Positions 44,306-52,695 of a stretch of 64,000 bases of DNA are shown piece after piece (position 1 is the stretch's first letter; every line of letters starts with the position of its first letter). The notes below the pieces were generated by a model, which was given only the letters and a program-made list of their open reading frames with translations, was not told the DNA's origin and did not search any database. The translations under genes and the position numbers were made by a program. The DNA is from Brenneria izadpanahii (lineage in GTDB: Bacteria > Pseudomonadota > Gammaproteobacteria > Enterobacterales > Enterobacteriaceae). The stretch is from assembly GCF_017569925.1 (NCBI RefSeq), contig NZ_CP050854.1, forward strand, positions 558,001 through 622,000, read 5' to 3'.

Positions 44306-45117
44306 TTACGCGGCCAGCAGGAGGTCGCTTTCGACTGCCGCCGCCGAAGCCAGCGCCTCGGTGATCACGCCGCCGGAGGCGTAGTCGCCAGCTTCGTCGT
44401 AGTAGGCGATCGAGACGCCGGTGTCAGCCAGAGCGGTGTCGATTTGCGCCCAGGTCGCCGTGTCGATGTCTACCCCAGAGATCCCAGATAATTGTCCAGT
44501 ACGAACTCGAAGGCCGAAACGTCGGTGTTGTCGAACGCCAGACTATAGATCACGGCGGAATTCAACGTGGCCGAGTCGTACAGCGACGCATTCGCCAGGA
44601 TGCCGCTGAATGTGGAGTTGCTCACGCTGATGGCGCTGTTGCCGTCGGCCACGCCAAAGACGCTGGACGCCACCGCATCCACCGCGATATCGAAGCCGCT
44701 GACCACCAACAAAGGCTCATAGGCATCGAACGTCGTCAGGGTGGATGCAGCCGGAGCTACGCCGGTATCGCTGGTCGGGTTGTAGCCCAGATACAGGTTG
44801 TCCAGGCTGCCGTTGGTCACGAACGAGTACGACCCGATGGCCGAGTTATAGGTTGTGTCCCATGAGAAGCCGGATTCGGAATACAATAGGTATTTACCGC
44901 CAAACGAAGTGTTGGAATCGATACCCTGGCCCGCGTACCAGTTGAAATCGTAGATTTCATAGGTCGGCGCGGCTGCCGATGGGTCGTAGATTCCGTTGCC
45001 GGTGTAGTAGTTGCCGTTTACTGCCAGAATGGAGCCGATATAGGCCGGGTTATGGGTGCCGATTCCGGTTTCGTCGTAGGCGTCCCGCCACGTGGTGATT
45101 TCAGATTGCAAAGACAT
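44306..45117 (-). pseudogene. HasA-like hemophore, frame broken near the 3' end
   Basis: The frame from ATG 45117 (AGGAG upstream) gives 215 residues and stops at 44470. Restoring one G in the run at 44483-44485 extends it to 270 residues ending VESDLLLAA. That hydrophobic tail matches the C-terminal secretion signal of HasA proteins (ending in LLAA). The body is rich in Gly, Ser, Tyr and Asp, has almost no Cys, and has short segments parallel to HasA (YSFVTNGSLDNLYLGYNP; VIYSLAFDN). No N-terminal signal peptide is present, as expected for type I substrates. It should capture haem outside the cell and pass it to the receptor encoded upstream. Without the tail it could not be exported. Confidence 0.7.
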
Positions 45118-45197
45118 AATGCCTTCTCCTGTTTCCTGTGGCCGGTCGCCGCTCCGGCCAGAATTGCTTCAGCCCCGATGGCTGAAGCGGCGCATGC

Positions 45198-48098
45198 TTA
45201 AAAGCGGTATTCCAGATTGGCCGTCAGAGTGCGGCCGGGATAGAAGTTGTAGCCCAGCGTAGTCGGCGTCGCCTCCATCTGGTCGGTTAGGTTGGTCAGA
45301 TAGAGGCCGACCTTGAGCTGGTCGTTAAAACGGTAGTTGGCGAACAAATCCAGCTTGATCACCCTGGGCCAGAGATAGGCCTCTATCCAGCCATTTTCAT
45401 TCGGCAGCGTGGCCGAAGAACTATTGCTGGGATGGCCGCTGCCAGAGCTTTGAACGCTATCGACGTAATAGTAGGCGGCGCGCTGTTTGCCGCGGAAATG
45501 CGCGGTGGCGCCCAGTTCCAGTTTGCCCTCATAGGGCGTCAGCGCGGCGGTCAGGCTGCCGCGGATCGGCTCGATCAGGCTGGTTTCCATCCAGTTCCAG
45601 CCGGAATAGCACAGGCGTTTGCCCTTGCCCATCGGGGTATAGACGGTGTTGCCATCAGTATCCGTGCTCCTGTAATAAGCTTGCCCGCTAGGCGACTGCC
45701 AACTGCACATCTTGTTGTCGTGGCGTAGCGGAATGGTCAAATTACCGCGCAGATAGAACAGCGGCTGGCGATAGGCCAGATTTAGCTCGAACCCCTGGCG
45801 AATCACAGTCTCCAGATTATTGACATTGGCGACGTAACTGTTGGCTACCTGCGTACCGCCCTGTTCGTTAAGCGGCTCACCACTTCTTACGATAGGGCCG
45901 TAGCCAATATAATTACGGATATGGTTGCGGTAGAAGCCGACGCCCACATCGATCTTATCTTCGCGCGCCAGCCAACCGGCACGCTGGTAATTCGCGCCCA
46001 GTTGCAGGGATATATTTTTTTCCGGTTCTAGGTCGGGGTTGGCGGTAAAGCCCTGTCTCATCCACACGCCGTTGATATACATTTCATTGCTGGTGGGCGC
46101 GCGCTCGCCGTAGCCGATGCTGGCGTAGGTGGTCAGACCGGAACCCGGCCGGGTATATTGCAGCCCGAAATTGGCCGACTTCAGGTTGTAGTTATGCTTC
46201 TGGTTGTCAGAAATATAGCGAGTGTCACCGCTATCATCATCGATATGAAAATCTTTGATATATTCCGATGCTGCAGCCAAAGCCATTTGCCGGGCCTCGC
46301 TGGACGAATACCCCTGGCTGCGATAAAGATTTCTAAGAGATCCGTAAGTTGGCAGTGTACCCGCCTTGGTGATATTCCCGGACTCGAACATCGGCGAATA
46401 GACGTCCATTGATACGCGCTGCCAGCCAACCCCAACGCTGGCCTGCCATGGGCCGCTGTCCTCGGTGCTTAATGCCAGCGCCAGCGCCAGGGTATCGTTG
46501 CGGGAATCCGGATCCCATACCAGCTCCTTATAATCGTACCCCTGGCTTTGCTGATGCTTTTGATACCACTGATCCTCGGTCAGACTGTCGACTTCTTTAT
46601 CCGTGCGCCGTAATTCCAGCCCGGTATCCAGCCGCAGAGGACCTATCTTCGGTGCATCGAAATGACTGGCGTTGCTGATCTTCAATCCGTTCGATGCATT
46701 TTCGACGAAATAATGCATGGGTTCTCCCATGCCGTATGAACCTGGGACACCTGTCCAGCGCTGTTCTCGTTCCTGCTTTTCGTGATAAAACTGCATTTCC
46801 GGGTTGACCCAATCGGAAAAGGCCCCCTTGTATTTCAGACTGATCACCTGGTTGTCCAATTCCGCGCCGACAGACCAGATCTTCTTCCCCCAATAGGCAT
46901 TTCCGCCATCCGTCGTCACCCATACCTCCGGCTCCTGATCGGTCTGGTATTTTGCATGGCCGGCGGTAGCGAACAGTTCCAGACTTTGGTTATAGGCGTC
47001 GTTGAAGTAGTGACGTATTCTCAGCATTTGGGAATCGCTTTTTTTCTCGGTACCGGTCAACGCGCCTGATTTGGCAGCCTGTTTCAGCCATTGCACTTGC
47101 TGCTTGTTAAACTGGCAATTGTGGAAGCCGTCCTGAAATCCTCCCGACATTCCCAGCACTCCCGAATAGCGGCAGTTGTTCGGTGATTGCTGTTGTGCTC
47201 CGTCGTTAAGCCAAAACCCAAAATTCTTGGCATGGGTATAGCGCAGCATATCCCCTTCATTGAAATGACTGCCGACGCTGTAGGCGTCGTTCTCACTGTC
47301 GGATGCGCCCAGCATAAAATCCCAGCGCTCGGTGCGGCTGGCCAGAAAAGCCGAACCCGAGGGTTTTTGTCCGTTAGCGTATTTGCTGAACCCGGTGGAG
47401 CCGCGAACCATTCCGCCAAAACTTCTGCCGGGGCTCAGGATGTCATCCACGTCCAGATAGCGGAAATCAACCGTTCCTCCCAGGCTCCCCAGCGCGCCGG
47501 TGCTGGTATTGACCCCCCGGGTTACGTCAATGGATTTCAAAAATTGGGGGTCAACGAAAATAGAGCCGGTTTGTCCGATATCTTTGGTAAAAGCGTGGAA
47601 ATTCTGATTAATCCCTTCGAGCGACTGAGAAACGCGCCCATGCCCGGCAATGCCTTGCACGCCGACGGAGACGTCCGGCCGGGCATAAAGGCTGTTCACC
47701 GAGGTGCCCGATATCTGGTCGATCAGGTCGCTCATATGGCTGGCTTTGCGCCGCTCGACATCGTCCTTGCTGGCCCCGGCGGTATTACCGATCGTCTTCT
47801 TTTCTTCTTCGGCAATACCGATCACTTCTATTTCATCAAGAGCGTGTGCGGCGTCATCGGTCTGAGTAGCGGCGGAGGCGGCAGGGGTTTTTTTTTCTTC
47901 TTGTTCAGGAGAGAACGGGGATTGGGCTTGCTGGGCCAGCGTTTGCTGCCCGGTCAACGCCAATATGATGGCCAGCCATATCTGGCTGGGTCGCAAGCGT
48001 TCCCTGCCTAATCCGGCCGAGGTGTTTCCAGGTCGTTCTCGTCGGCTGGCAAGTGGCATGTCCTCATTCGCCCCAGCTCTGTTTTTTTTGAACGCCAT
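45198..48098 (-). CDS. HasR-like TonB-dependent hemophore/haem receptor
   Basis: A 966-aa outer membrane receptor. A long N-terminal leader contains a signal-like segment (IWLAIILALTGQQTLAQ, about residues 37-53). It is followed by an acidic linker with TonB box DEIEVIG (about residues 91-97), a plug domain (SGTSVNSLYARPDVSVGVQG; VDVTRGVN-like stretch) and a 22-strand barrel ending in LEYRF. The haem-receptor region YGERAPTSNEMY followed by NPDLEPEKN corresponds to the FRAP/NPNL motif. No extra N-terminal signalling domain is visible. It is first in the minus-strand run has-irp, 80 bp upstream of hasA. Ligand assignment to a HasA-type protein comes mainly from the adjacent hemophore and exporter. 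Confidence 0.82.
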   Translation of the reverse strand: MAFKKNRAGANEDMPLASRRERPGNTSAGLGRERLRPSQIWLAIILALTGQQTLAQQAQSPFSPEQEEKKTPAASAATQTDDAAHALDEIEVIGIAEEEKKTIGNTAGASKDDVERRKASHMSDLIDQISGTSVNSLYARPDVSVGVQGIAGHGRVSQSLEGINQNFHAFTKDIGQTGSIFVDPQFLKSIDVTRGVNTSTGALGSLGGTVDFRYLDVDDILSPGRSFGGMVRGSTGFSKYANGQKPSGSAFLASRTERWDFMLGASDSENDAYSVGSHFNEGDMLRYTHAKNFGFWLNDGAQQQSPNNCRYSGVLGMSGGFQDGFHNCQFNKQQVQWLKQAAKSGALTGTEKKSDSQMLRIRHYFNDAYNQSLELFATAGHAKYQTDQEPEVWVTTDGGNAYWGKKIWSVGAELDNQVISLKYKGAFSDWVNPEMQFYHEKQEREQRWTGVPGSYGMGEPMHYFVENASNGLKISNASHFDAPKIGPLRLDTGLELRRTDKEVDSLTEDQWYQKHQQSQGYDYKELVWDPDSRNDTLALALALSTEDSGPWQASVGVGWQRVSMDVYSPMFESGNITKAGTLPTYGSLRNLYRSQGYSSSEARQMALAAASEYIKDFHIDDDSGDTRYISDNQKHNYNLKSANFGLQYTRPGSGLTTYASIGYGERAPTSNEMYINGVWMRQGFTANPDLEPEKNISLQLGANYQRAGWLAREDKIDVGVGFYRNHIRNYIGYGPIVRSGEPLNEQGGTQVANSYVANVNNLETVIRQGFELNLAYRQPLFYLRGNLTIPLRHDNKMCSWQSPSGQAYYRSTDTDGNTVYTPMGKGKRLCYSGWNWMETSLIEPIRGSLTAALTPYEGKLELGATAHFRGKQRAAYYYVDSVQSSGSGHPSNSSSATLPNENGWIEAYLWPRVIKLDLFANYRFNDQLKVGLYLTNLTDQMEATPTTLGYNFYPGRTLTANLEYRF

Positions 48099-48446
48099 CT
48101 AATTTTTCCCTGAATACGAATTAGAAATATAATGAGAGGCATTTACATTAATGAGCGAAATCTACCTCTCGCCTGTGACTGTGTAGGTCTGACCCGCAAG
48201 ACTTGATCTGCGTCCCTGCGGTGATGCAACTGCCTCATGACGAAGAGAATGTGTGCGTTTTTATGGAGCATTTGCGGCTCGGCAGTCCACTACCAGCCAA
48301 ATTCAATCTTTACGAAAAACTGTCAAGCCCGCTAACAGTTTTCGGGAAAAATTTAACTTTTCGAGGATTTTTGTTTTTGTGCGGCAAAGCGAGAGAGGAG
48401 GCGGAACATGGCGCGGCCACACCGTGGCTTGGCCTCAGACGCAGGA
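48099..48446. other. Intergenic segment between the AraC regulator and hasR
   Basis: No gene recognised. It should contain the promoter of the has-irp run (reading left): TTGACA occurs on the minus strand near 48323-48328 without a strong -10. A hairpin lies at 48316-48342. Two stretches resemble the repeats found at the regulator start: TTTACGAAAAAC near 48310-48320 and GTTTTCGGGAAAAATTT at 48338-48354. Confidence 0.45.
48316..48342 (-). terminator. Possible terminator of the AraC regulator transcript
   Basis: AAAACTGT and ACAGTTTT are exact reverse complements around 11 bases; on the minus strand the second arm runs into TTTTT. It lies about 105 bp past the regulator stop. Because regulator-type repeats overlap it, the palindrome might instead be part of an operator for hasR. 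Confidence 0.4.
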
Positions 48447-49472
48447 TTAGCGCTGGTGCGGTTGGCCGGAGGGGGCCGCGAGTGGTTGCTGCGGCCTGGT
48501 GGTGATGCCCAGGGCGCATTGCTTGGGCGAGATGCCGGTGTGGCTGCGGAATATGCGGCTGAAGTGGCTAAGGTGGGCAAAGCCAACCGTTGCGGCCGTT
48601 TCCGTCACGGAGACGCCGCGCCGCAATAGGGCGATAGCCGCGTCGATGCGTATGCGTGTCAGGCACACATGAACGGAGCAGCCGTACAGGGCGTGGAAGC
48701 CCGATTGCAGGCGTTTTTCGTTGAGGCCGACGGTCCGTGCGAGGGATTGCACGCTCCAGTCCTGTTCGTAATGCTTCTCCAGCAGGACTCGCGCTTTGAC
48801 CAGGCGCTGGCGGTCGGCGGGCACGGGCAAGTTGAGCTGCTGCTGTGAGAGGTTTTCGCGCAGGAAGCAGGCGATGGCCTCGAAGGCCTTGGCGCGCAGG
48901 TATAGGTCGCGGGAGATGCAGGGGCCGGGATAGGTGCAGTCGAAGCCGAGTAGATCGCAGGCCACGCGTTGCAGGCAACTGGAGGCGGGCATCACGCCCA
49001 GGAAAGCGTCAATGTGCGGTTGGTCGCCTGCGACGGTGCAGATGCGTTTGCGCAGGTCGTCCATTTGTAATCCGGTCAGGCCGGCCATGGCGGTTTGCGG
49101 CATGTGGATGCTGAGCATGCGGAAGGCGCCATCGGATTTGCCGTCGAGTACATCCCAGCCAGTGGCATGTTGGCCGGTGGCCATCAGTATGGCGGAACCG
49201 GCCCGGGCATCGAGCACGGCGCCATCATCGAAAGCTGCCTGCATGCGGCCTTCGAGAAGAATGTTCACGCTGAAGGCGGGAGGCCCTTCGGCCTGGAACG
49301 CCCATTTGCCGCCAGGGTGCCCGTTGATGCAACTGATGCATAGCCCTTCGCAAGGCTGGTATATGTGCACGGCGTGCCGCCAGTCTTCATGAACGCCTTC
49401 CAGCCCTTCTTCCTGAAGCTTGCTTGGGTCAAGGGCTGGCTGGTCGGATGTGGTGTCCAAACTCCCCGCCAT
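48447..49472 (-). CDS. AraC-family regulator (YbtA-like)
   Basis: A 341-aa protein. The N-terminal half is a ligand-binding domain (AFSVNILLEGRMQAAFDDG; SAILMATGQHATGWDV). The C-terminal 100 residues contain the two AraC helix-turn-helices: WSVQSLARTVGLNEKRLQSG and VSVTETAATVGFAHLSHFSR followed by FRSHTGISPKQ. YbtA in Yersinia and PchR in Pseudomonas respond to the siderophore and activate receptor and biosynthesis genes. It is divergent from the ybtX-like gene across a 150-bp region with a Fur-box-like site and two direct repeats, and probably controls both the has-irp run and the uptake operon. Confidence 0.88.
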   Translation of the reverse strand: MAGSLDTTSDQPALDPSKLQEEGLEGVHEDWRHAVHIYQPCEGLCISCINGHPGGKWAFQAEGPPAFSVNILLEGRMQAAFDDGAVLDARAGSAILMATGQHATGWDVLDGKSDGAFRMLSIHMPQTAMAGLTGLQMDDLRKRICTVAGDQPHIDAFLGVMPASSCLQRVACDLLGFDCTYPGPCISRDLYLRAKAFEAIACFLRENLSQQQLNLPVPADRQRLVKARVLLEKHYEQDWSVQSLARTVGLNEKRLQSGFHALYGCSVHVCLTRIRIDAAIALLRRGVSVTETAATVGFAHLSHFSRIFRSHTGISPKQCALGITTRPQQPLAAPSGQPHQR

Positions 49473-49509
49473 AATTTTTTTCCCTAAACATCAAATTTTT
49501 TCCGTAAAC
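49473..49509. promoter_or_regulatory. Paired direct repeats at the regulator start
   Basis: TTTTTTCCCTAAAC (49476-49489) and TTTTTTCCGTAAAC (49496-49509) are direct repeats with a 20-bp period, two helical turns, as expected for a dimeric AraC-type protein. The first lies directly against the regulator start codon and overlaps its ribosome-binding site, which would suit self-repression. Confidence 0.5.
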
Positions 49510-49532
49510 CGTTAGCGCCGCTTTTCAGTTGG

Positions 49533-49551
49533 CGTAATGATAATCAATATC
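49533..49551. promoter_or_regulatory. Fur-box-like site
   Basis: CGTAATGATAATCAATATC matches 16 of 19 positions of the classical Fur consensus (GATAATGATAATCATTATC). It lies in the divergent region between the AraC regulator and the uptake genes, so iron-loaded Fur would repress one or both directions. Confidence 0.7.
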
Positions 49552-49622
49552 ACTATATACCCAGATTGTTGCCAATTGAACAAAATAAGCGCCGGCAATG
49601 GTGATTTACCCGCAAATAGCAC

Positions 49623-50933
49623 ATGACAAAGGCCCGTATCAGGCCGTGGACTCTGATTACTATGTCGATATCTTCCTTGGCTTCGTCGCGCCTGAGTGCG
49701 CGGCAGGTGCTGCCCGCAATTGCAGGCATTTATATCAGCCAGACCGTCATCACGTCATTGACCACCCAGGCGCTGCCGTCGTTGCTGCGCGATGCGGGTG
49801 CTTCGTTGCAGGTGGCGGGGTTGACCGCGTTGCTGTGGGTGCCCTGGGGGCTTCGCTTTCTGTGGGCGCCGGCCGTGGAGAGATGGCGCCTGCCCGCCGG
49901 CCGGCTGGAACGGCGTTCGCGCACCCTGGTGCTGGCGGGGCAATGGCTGATCGCGGCGATCCTGTTGGGTTTGGGCCTGGCGGCGTTGCTCGGGCATCTT
50001 TCCCTAGCCGATCATGCCGGCTGGATCCTGAGTGGGTTGCTGCTCGCGGCGCTGGTGGCGGCGACGACCGATGTGGCCAGCGATGGCTTCGCCGTGGAGC
50101 AGTTGGCGAGCCCACAGCGCGGCTGGGGCAATGTGGCGCAGGTGGGCGGCAACTATGTCGGCGCGATGCTGGGCGCGGGCGGCTTCCTGCTGGTGGCCGG
50201 GCTGGCCGGCTGGCCGTGGGCGCTGCTGTCGGCCAGCCTGGCGATGCTGCTGTTGAGCGTGCCGATGCTGCTGCTGCGCGAGCCACTGCGCGACCGGGCT
50301 CAGGCGGACGTCAGCCACCGCCCCGGGCTGCTGCACGCGCTGCGCCGCCCTGAGGTGCGCAGCGGCTTGCTGCTGATGTTGTTATCAAGTATCGGCGTGC
50401 GCCTGACGCTGGGCATGTTCGGACCGTTTCTGCTCGATCGCGGTATGAGTCTTGAGCAGTTGGGCTGGTTGTTCGGCTCGCTGCATATCGGAGCGGGGCT
50501 GACGGGGGCGGTCTTGGGTGGTGTGCTGGCGCGCTGCGCGCCGGGTTGGCGCGCGGTCTGGATTGCCGTGAGCCTTAAAGCGTGCGTGTTGGTTGCGTTA
50601 ACGCTGGCCGTGCCGTCGGCGCCGCTGCCGGTGTTGATGATGCTGATCGGGCTGATGTTAGCAACGCTGGGCCTGGTCTGGGTCGCGTTGTATTCGGCAT
50701 TGATGGGGCTTGCTTCGCCGCTACAGGCCGGGTTGGACTTCACGCTGTTCCAGAGCGCTGATGCCTTGCTGGCCATCGCTGGCGGCGTTGCCGGAGGCTG
50801 GCTGTCGCAGCATTTGGGCTATGGCGTCTGTTTCGGGCTCGCGGCGGCTTCGGCCATCGCGGCGGCGCTGGTGGTCAAACGCAAAGCGCCTTCCCTGGAT
50901 AGCAACGCACAGGGGGCGGCACAGCATGCGTGA
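49623..50933 (+). CDS. ybtX: MFS-type membrane protein (YbtX-like)
   Basis: A 436-aa protein with about twelve membrane segments and the layout of major facilitator proteins related to YbtX/Irp8 and AmpG (GIYISQTVITSLTTQALPSLLR at the N-terminus; LLWVPWGLRFLWAPAVERW as loop 2-3 motif; VALYSALMGLASPLQAGLDFTLFQS in the second half). YbtX accompanies yersiniabactin uptake genes, but its transport role is unsettled. Here it is first in the plus-strand uptake operon; in Yersinia it follows the two ABC genes. Start ATG 49623 is uncertain because no clear ribosome-binding site precedes it or the in-frame ATG at 49662. It overlaps the next gene by 8 bp. Confidence 0.85.
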   Translation: MTKARIRPWTLITMSISSLASSRLSARQVLPAIAGIYISQTVITSLTTQALPSLLRDAGASLQVAGLTALLWVPWGLRFLWAPAVERWRLPAGRLERRSRTLVLAGQWLIAAILLGLGLAALLGHLSLADHAGWILSGLLLAALVAATTDVASDGFAVEQLASPQRGWGNVAQVGGNYVGAMLGAGGFLLVAGLAGWPWALLSASLAMLLLSVPMLLLREPLRDRAQADVSHRPGLLHALRRPEVRSGLLLMLLSSIGVRLTLGMFGPFLLDRGMSLEQLGWLFGSLHIGAGLTGAVLGGVLARCAPGWRAVWIAVSLKACVLVALTLAVPSAPLPVLMMLIGLMLATLGLVWVALYSALMGLASPLQAGLDFTLFQSADALLAIAGGVAGGWLSQHLGYGVCFGLAAASAIAAALVVKRKAPSLDSNAQGAAQHA

Positions 50934-52695
50934 GCATGATTCTCAGGCCACGAGCGGCGTCTGGTCCATTATGCGGCCCGTGCAGGGCCAGATTCGGTTC
51001 GCCATGCTATTGGCCGGGCTGGCGGCGGCAGCCGCGCTGGGAGCCTTATGCGCGCTGGCCTGGGCGGTGCATGGATTGATGGCGTCGCCAGGGCAATGGC
51101 CGTGGCCGGCCCTGCTGTCGGCCGTGGCGCTGACGGTGCTGGCCTATGTGCTGCGGCTGACCGGATTCAACCAGTCGCACTATGCCGCCTTCCGGCTGGA
51201 GACGCGGTTGCGCACCGATCTGGCCGAGCACCTGGCCCGGGTGCCTTTGGGCTATGTGCAGCAGACCGGTTCCGGCGCGCTGACCAAGGTGATGATGGAG
51301 GACGTGAAGGCGCTGCACGTGTTCGTGGCCGACAGTACGCCGCTGTACGCCCGCGCCTATGTCTCGCCGGTGCTGACCTTTGTGCTGCTATGGCTGCTGG
51401 ATTGGCGGCTGGCGCTGGCCGCCACGGCGGTGCTGGCGGTGGGCATGGCCGTGGTGTCGCTGGCGATGCGCGGCAGCGGTGAAATGATGCGGCGCTACCA
51501 TGTCGCCGGCGAAAACGTCAGCAAGGCGGTGGTGGAGTATGTGCAGGCGATGCCGGTGGTGCGCACCTTCGACACCGGCACGACCACGTTCCAGCGTTAT
51601 CAGCGCGCACTTGATGCATTCGTGGAAGTGGTGCTGCAGTGGTATCGGATGGCGGGGGTATCGTCCCGCCTGTCGATGGCCATCCTCAATCCGCTGCCCA
51701 CTCTGGCGGCGTTGGTGTGGCTGGGCGGTTGGCTGATCAGCCGTGACGCGCTGGCCGCTTCCACCTGGCTGGCGGTGCTGCTGGTCGGCACCGGCATGGC
51801 CGAGTCGCTGCTGCCGCTGATGTCGCTCAAGCATCTGGTGGCGAAAACGCAGATGAGCATTCACCGGATTCATGAGGTGATGGGCGAACCGGAACTGCCG
51901 GTGGTGGATGCCGCCGGCGCAAAGGCGCCACAGGACGCGAGTGTGCGCTTCGAGCATGTCGATTTCCGTTACTCCCCTGATGGCGCGTTGGTGTTGCGGG
52001 ACGTGAGTTTTGATGCGCCCCAGGGCAGCGTGACGGCGCTGGTTGGCCCCTCGGGCGCGGGCAAGACCACGGCGGCGCGTTTGATTCCGCGTTTCTGGGA
52101 TGTCTGTGCGGGCTGTATCCGGGTGGGCGGCGTGGACGTGCGCGAGATGCTGCCAGAGACGTTGATGCGGCAGGTGGCCTTCGTGTTCCAGGACACCTTT
52201 CTGTTTGCCGACTCCATTGCCAACAACATCCGCCTGGGAATGCCCGAGTCGACGATGGATGAGGTGATCGATGCCGCCCGGGCGGCGCAGGCGCACGACT
52301 TCATCATGGCGCTGCCGCAGGGTTACGACACGCCCGCGGGCGAGCGGGGCGTTTTCCTGTCCGGCGGGCAACGCCAGCGCATCACCATCGCCCGAGCCAT
52401 CCTGCAGAACCGACCGATCCTGGTGCTGGACGAGGCTACCGCCTTCGCCGATCCCGAAAACGAGGCGGCGCTGGTGGCGGCGCTCTCCAACCTGATGCGC
52501 GGCAAGACGGTGCTGATGGTGGCGCACCGGCTTTCGACCATCCGCGATGCCGACCAGATCCTGGTCTTCGACCAGGGAAGTCTGGCCGAGAGCGGCCGCC
52601 ATGACGCGTTGATGGCGCAAAGCGGTGTCTATGCCCGACTGCGGCGCAGCTACGAGCGAGCGCAGCACTGGACGCTGGCGGGAGAACAGGCATGA
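50926..52695 (+). CDS. ybtP: ABC half-transporter for ferric siderophore uptake (YbtP-like)
   Basis: A 589-aa fused permease/ATPase with an exporter-type fold: six membrane segments in residues 20-310, then the ATPase with Walker A VGPSGAGKTTAARL, signature LSGGQRQRITIARAIL and Walker B PILVLDEATAFADPE. In Yersinia, YbtP and YbtQ work as a pair that imports ferric yersiniabactin although they look like exporters. ATG 50926, with AGGGGG upstream, lies inside the 3' end of the ybtX-like gene. The next ABC gene overlaps it by ATGA. Confidence 0.88.
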   Translation: MREHDSQATSGVWSIMRPVQGQIRFAMLLAGLAAAAALGALCALAWAVHGLMASPGQWPWPALLSAVALTVLAYVLRLTGFNQSHYAAFRLETRLRTDLAEHLARVPLGYVQQTGSGALTKVMMEDVKALHVFVADSTPLYARAYVSPVLTFVLLWLLDWRLALAATAVLAVGMAVVSLAMRGSGEMMRRYHVAGENVSKAVVEYVQAMPVVRTFDTGTTTFQRYQRALDAFVEVVLQWYRMAGVSSRLSMAILNPLPTLAALVWLGGWLISRDALAASTWLAVLLVGTGMAESLLPLMSLKHLVAKTQMSIHRIHEVMGEPELPVVDAAGAKAPQDASVRFEHVDFRYSPDGALVLRDVSFDAPQGSVTALVGPSGAGKTTAARLIPRFWDVCAGCIRVGGVDVREMLPETLMRQVAFVFQDTFLFADSIANNIRLGMPESTMDEVIDAARAAQAHDFIMALPQGYDTPAGERGVFLSGGQRQRITIARAILQNRPILVLDEATAFADPENEAALVAALSNLMRGKTVLMVAHRLSTIRDADQILVFDQGSLAESGRHDALMAQSGVYARLRRSYERAQHWTLAGEQA

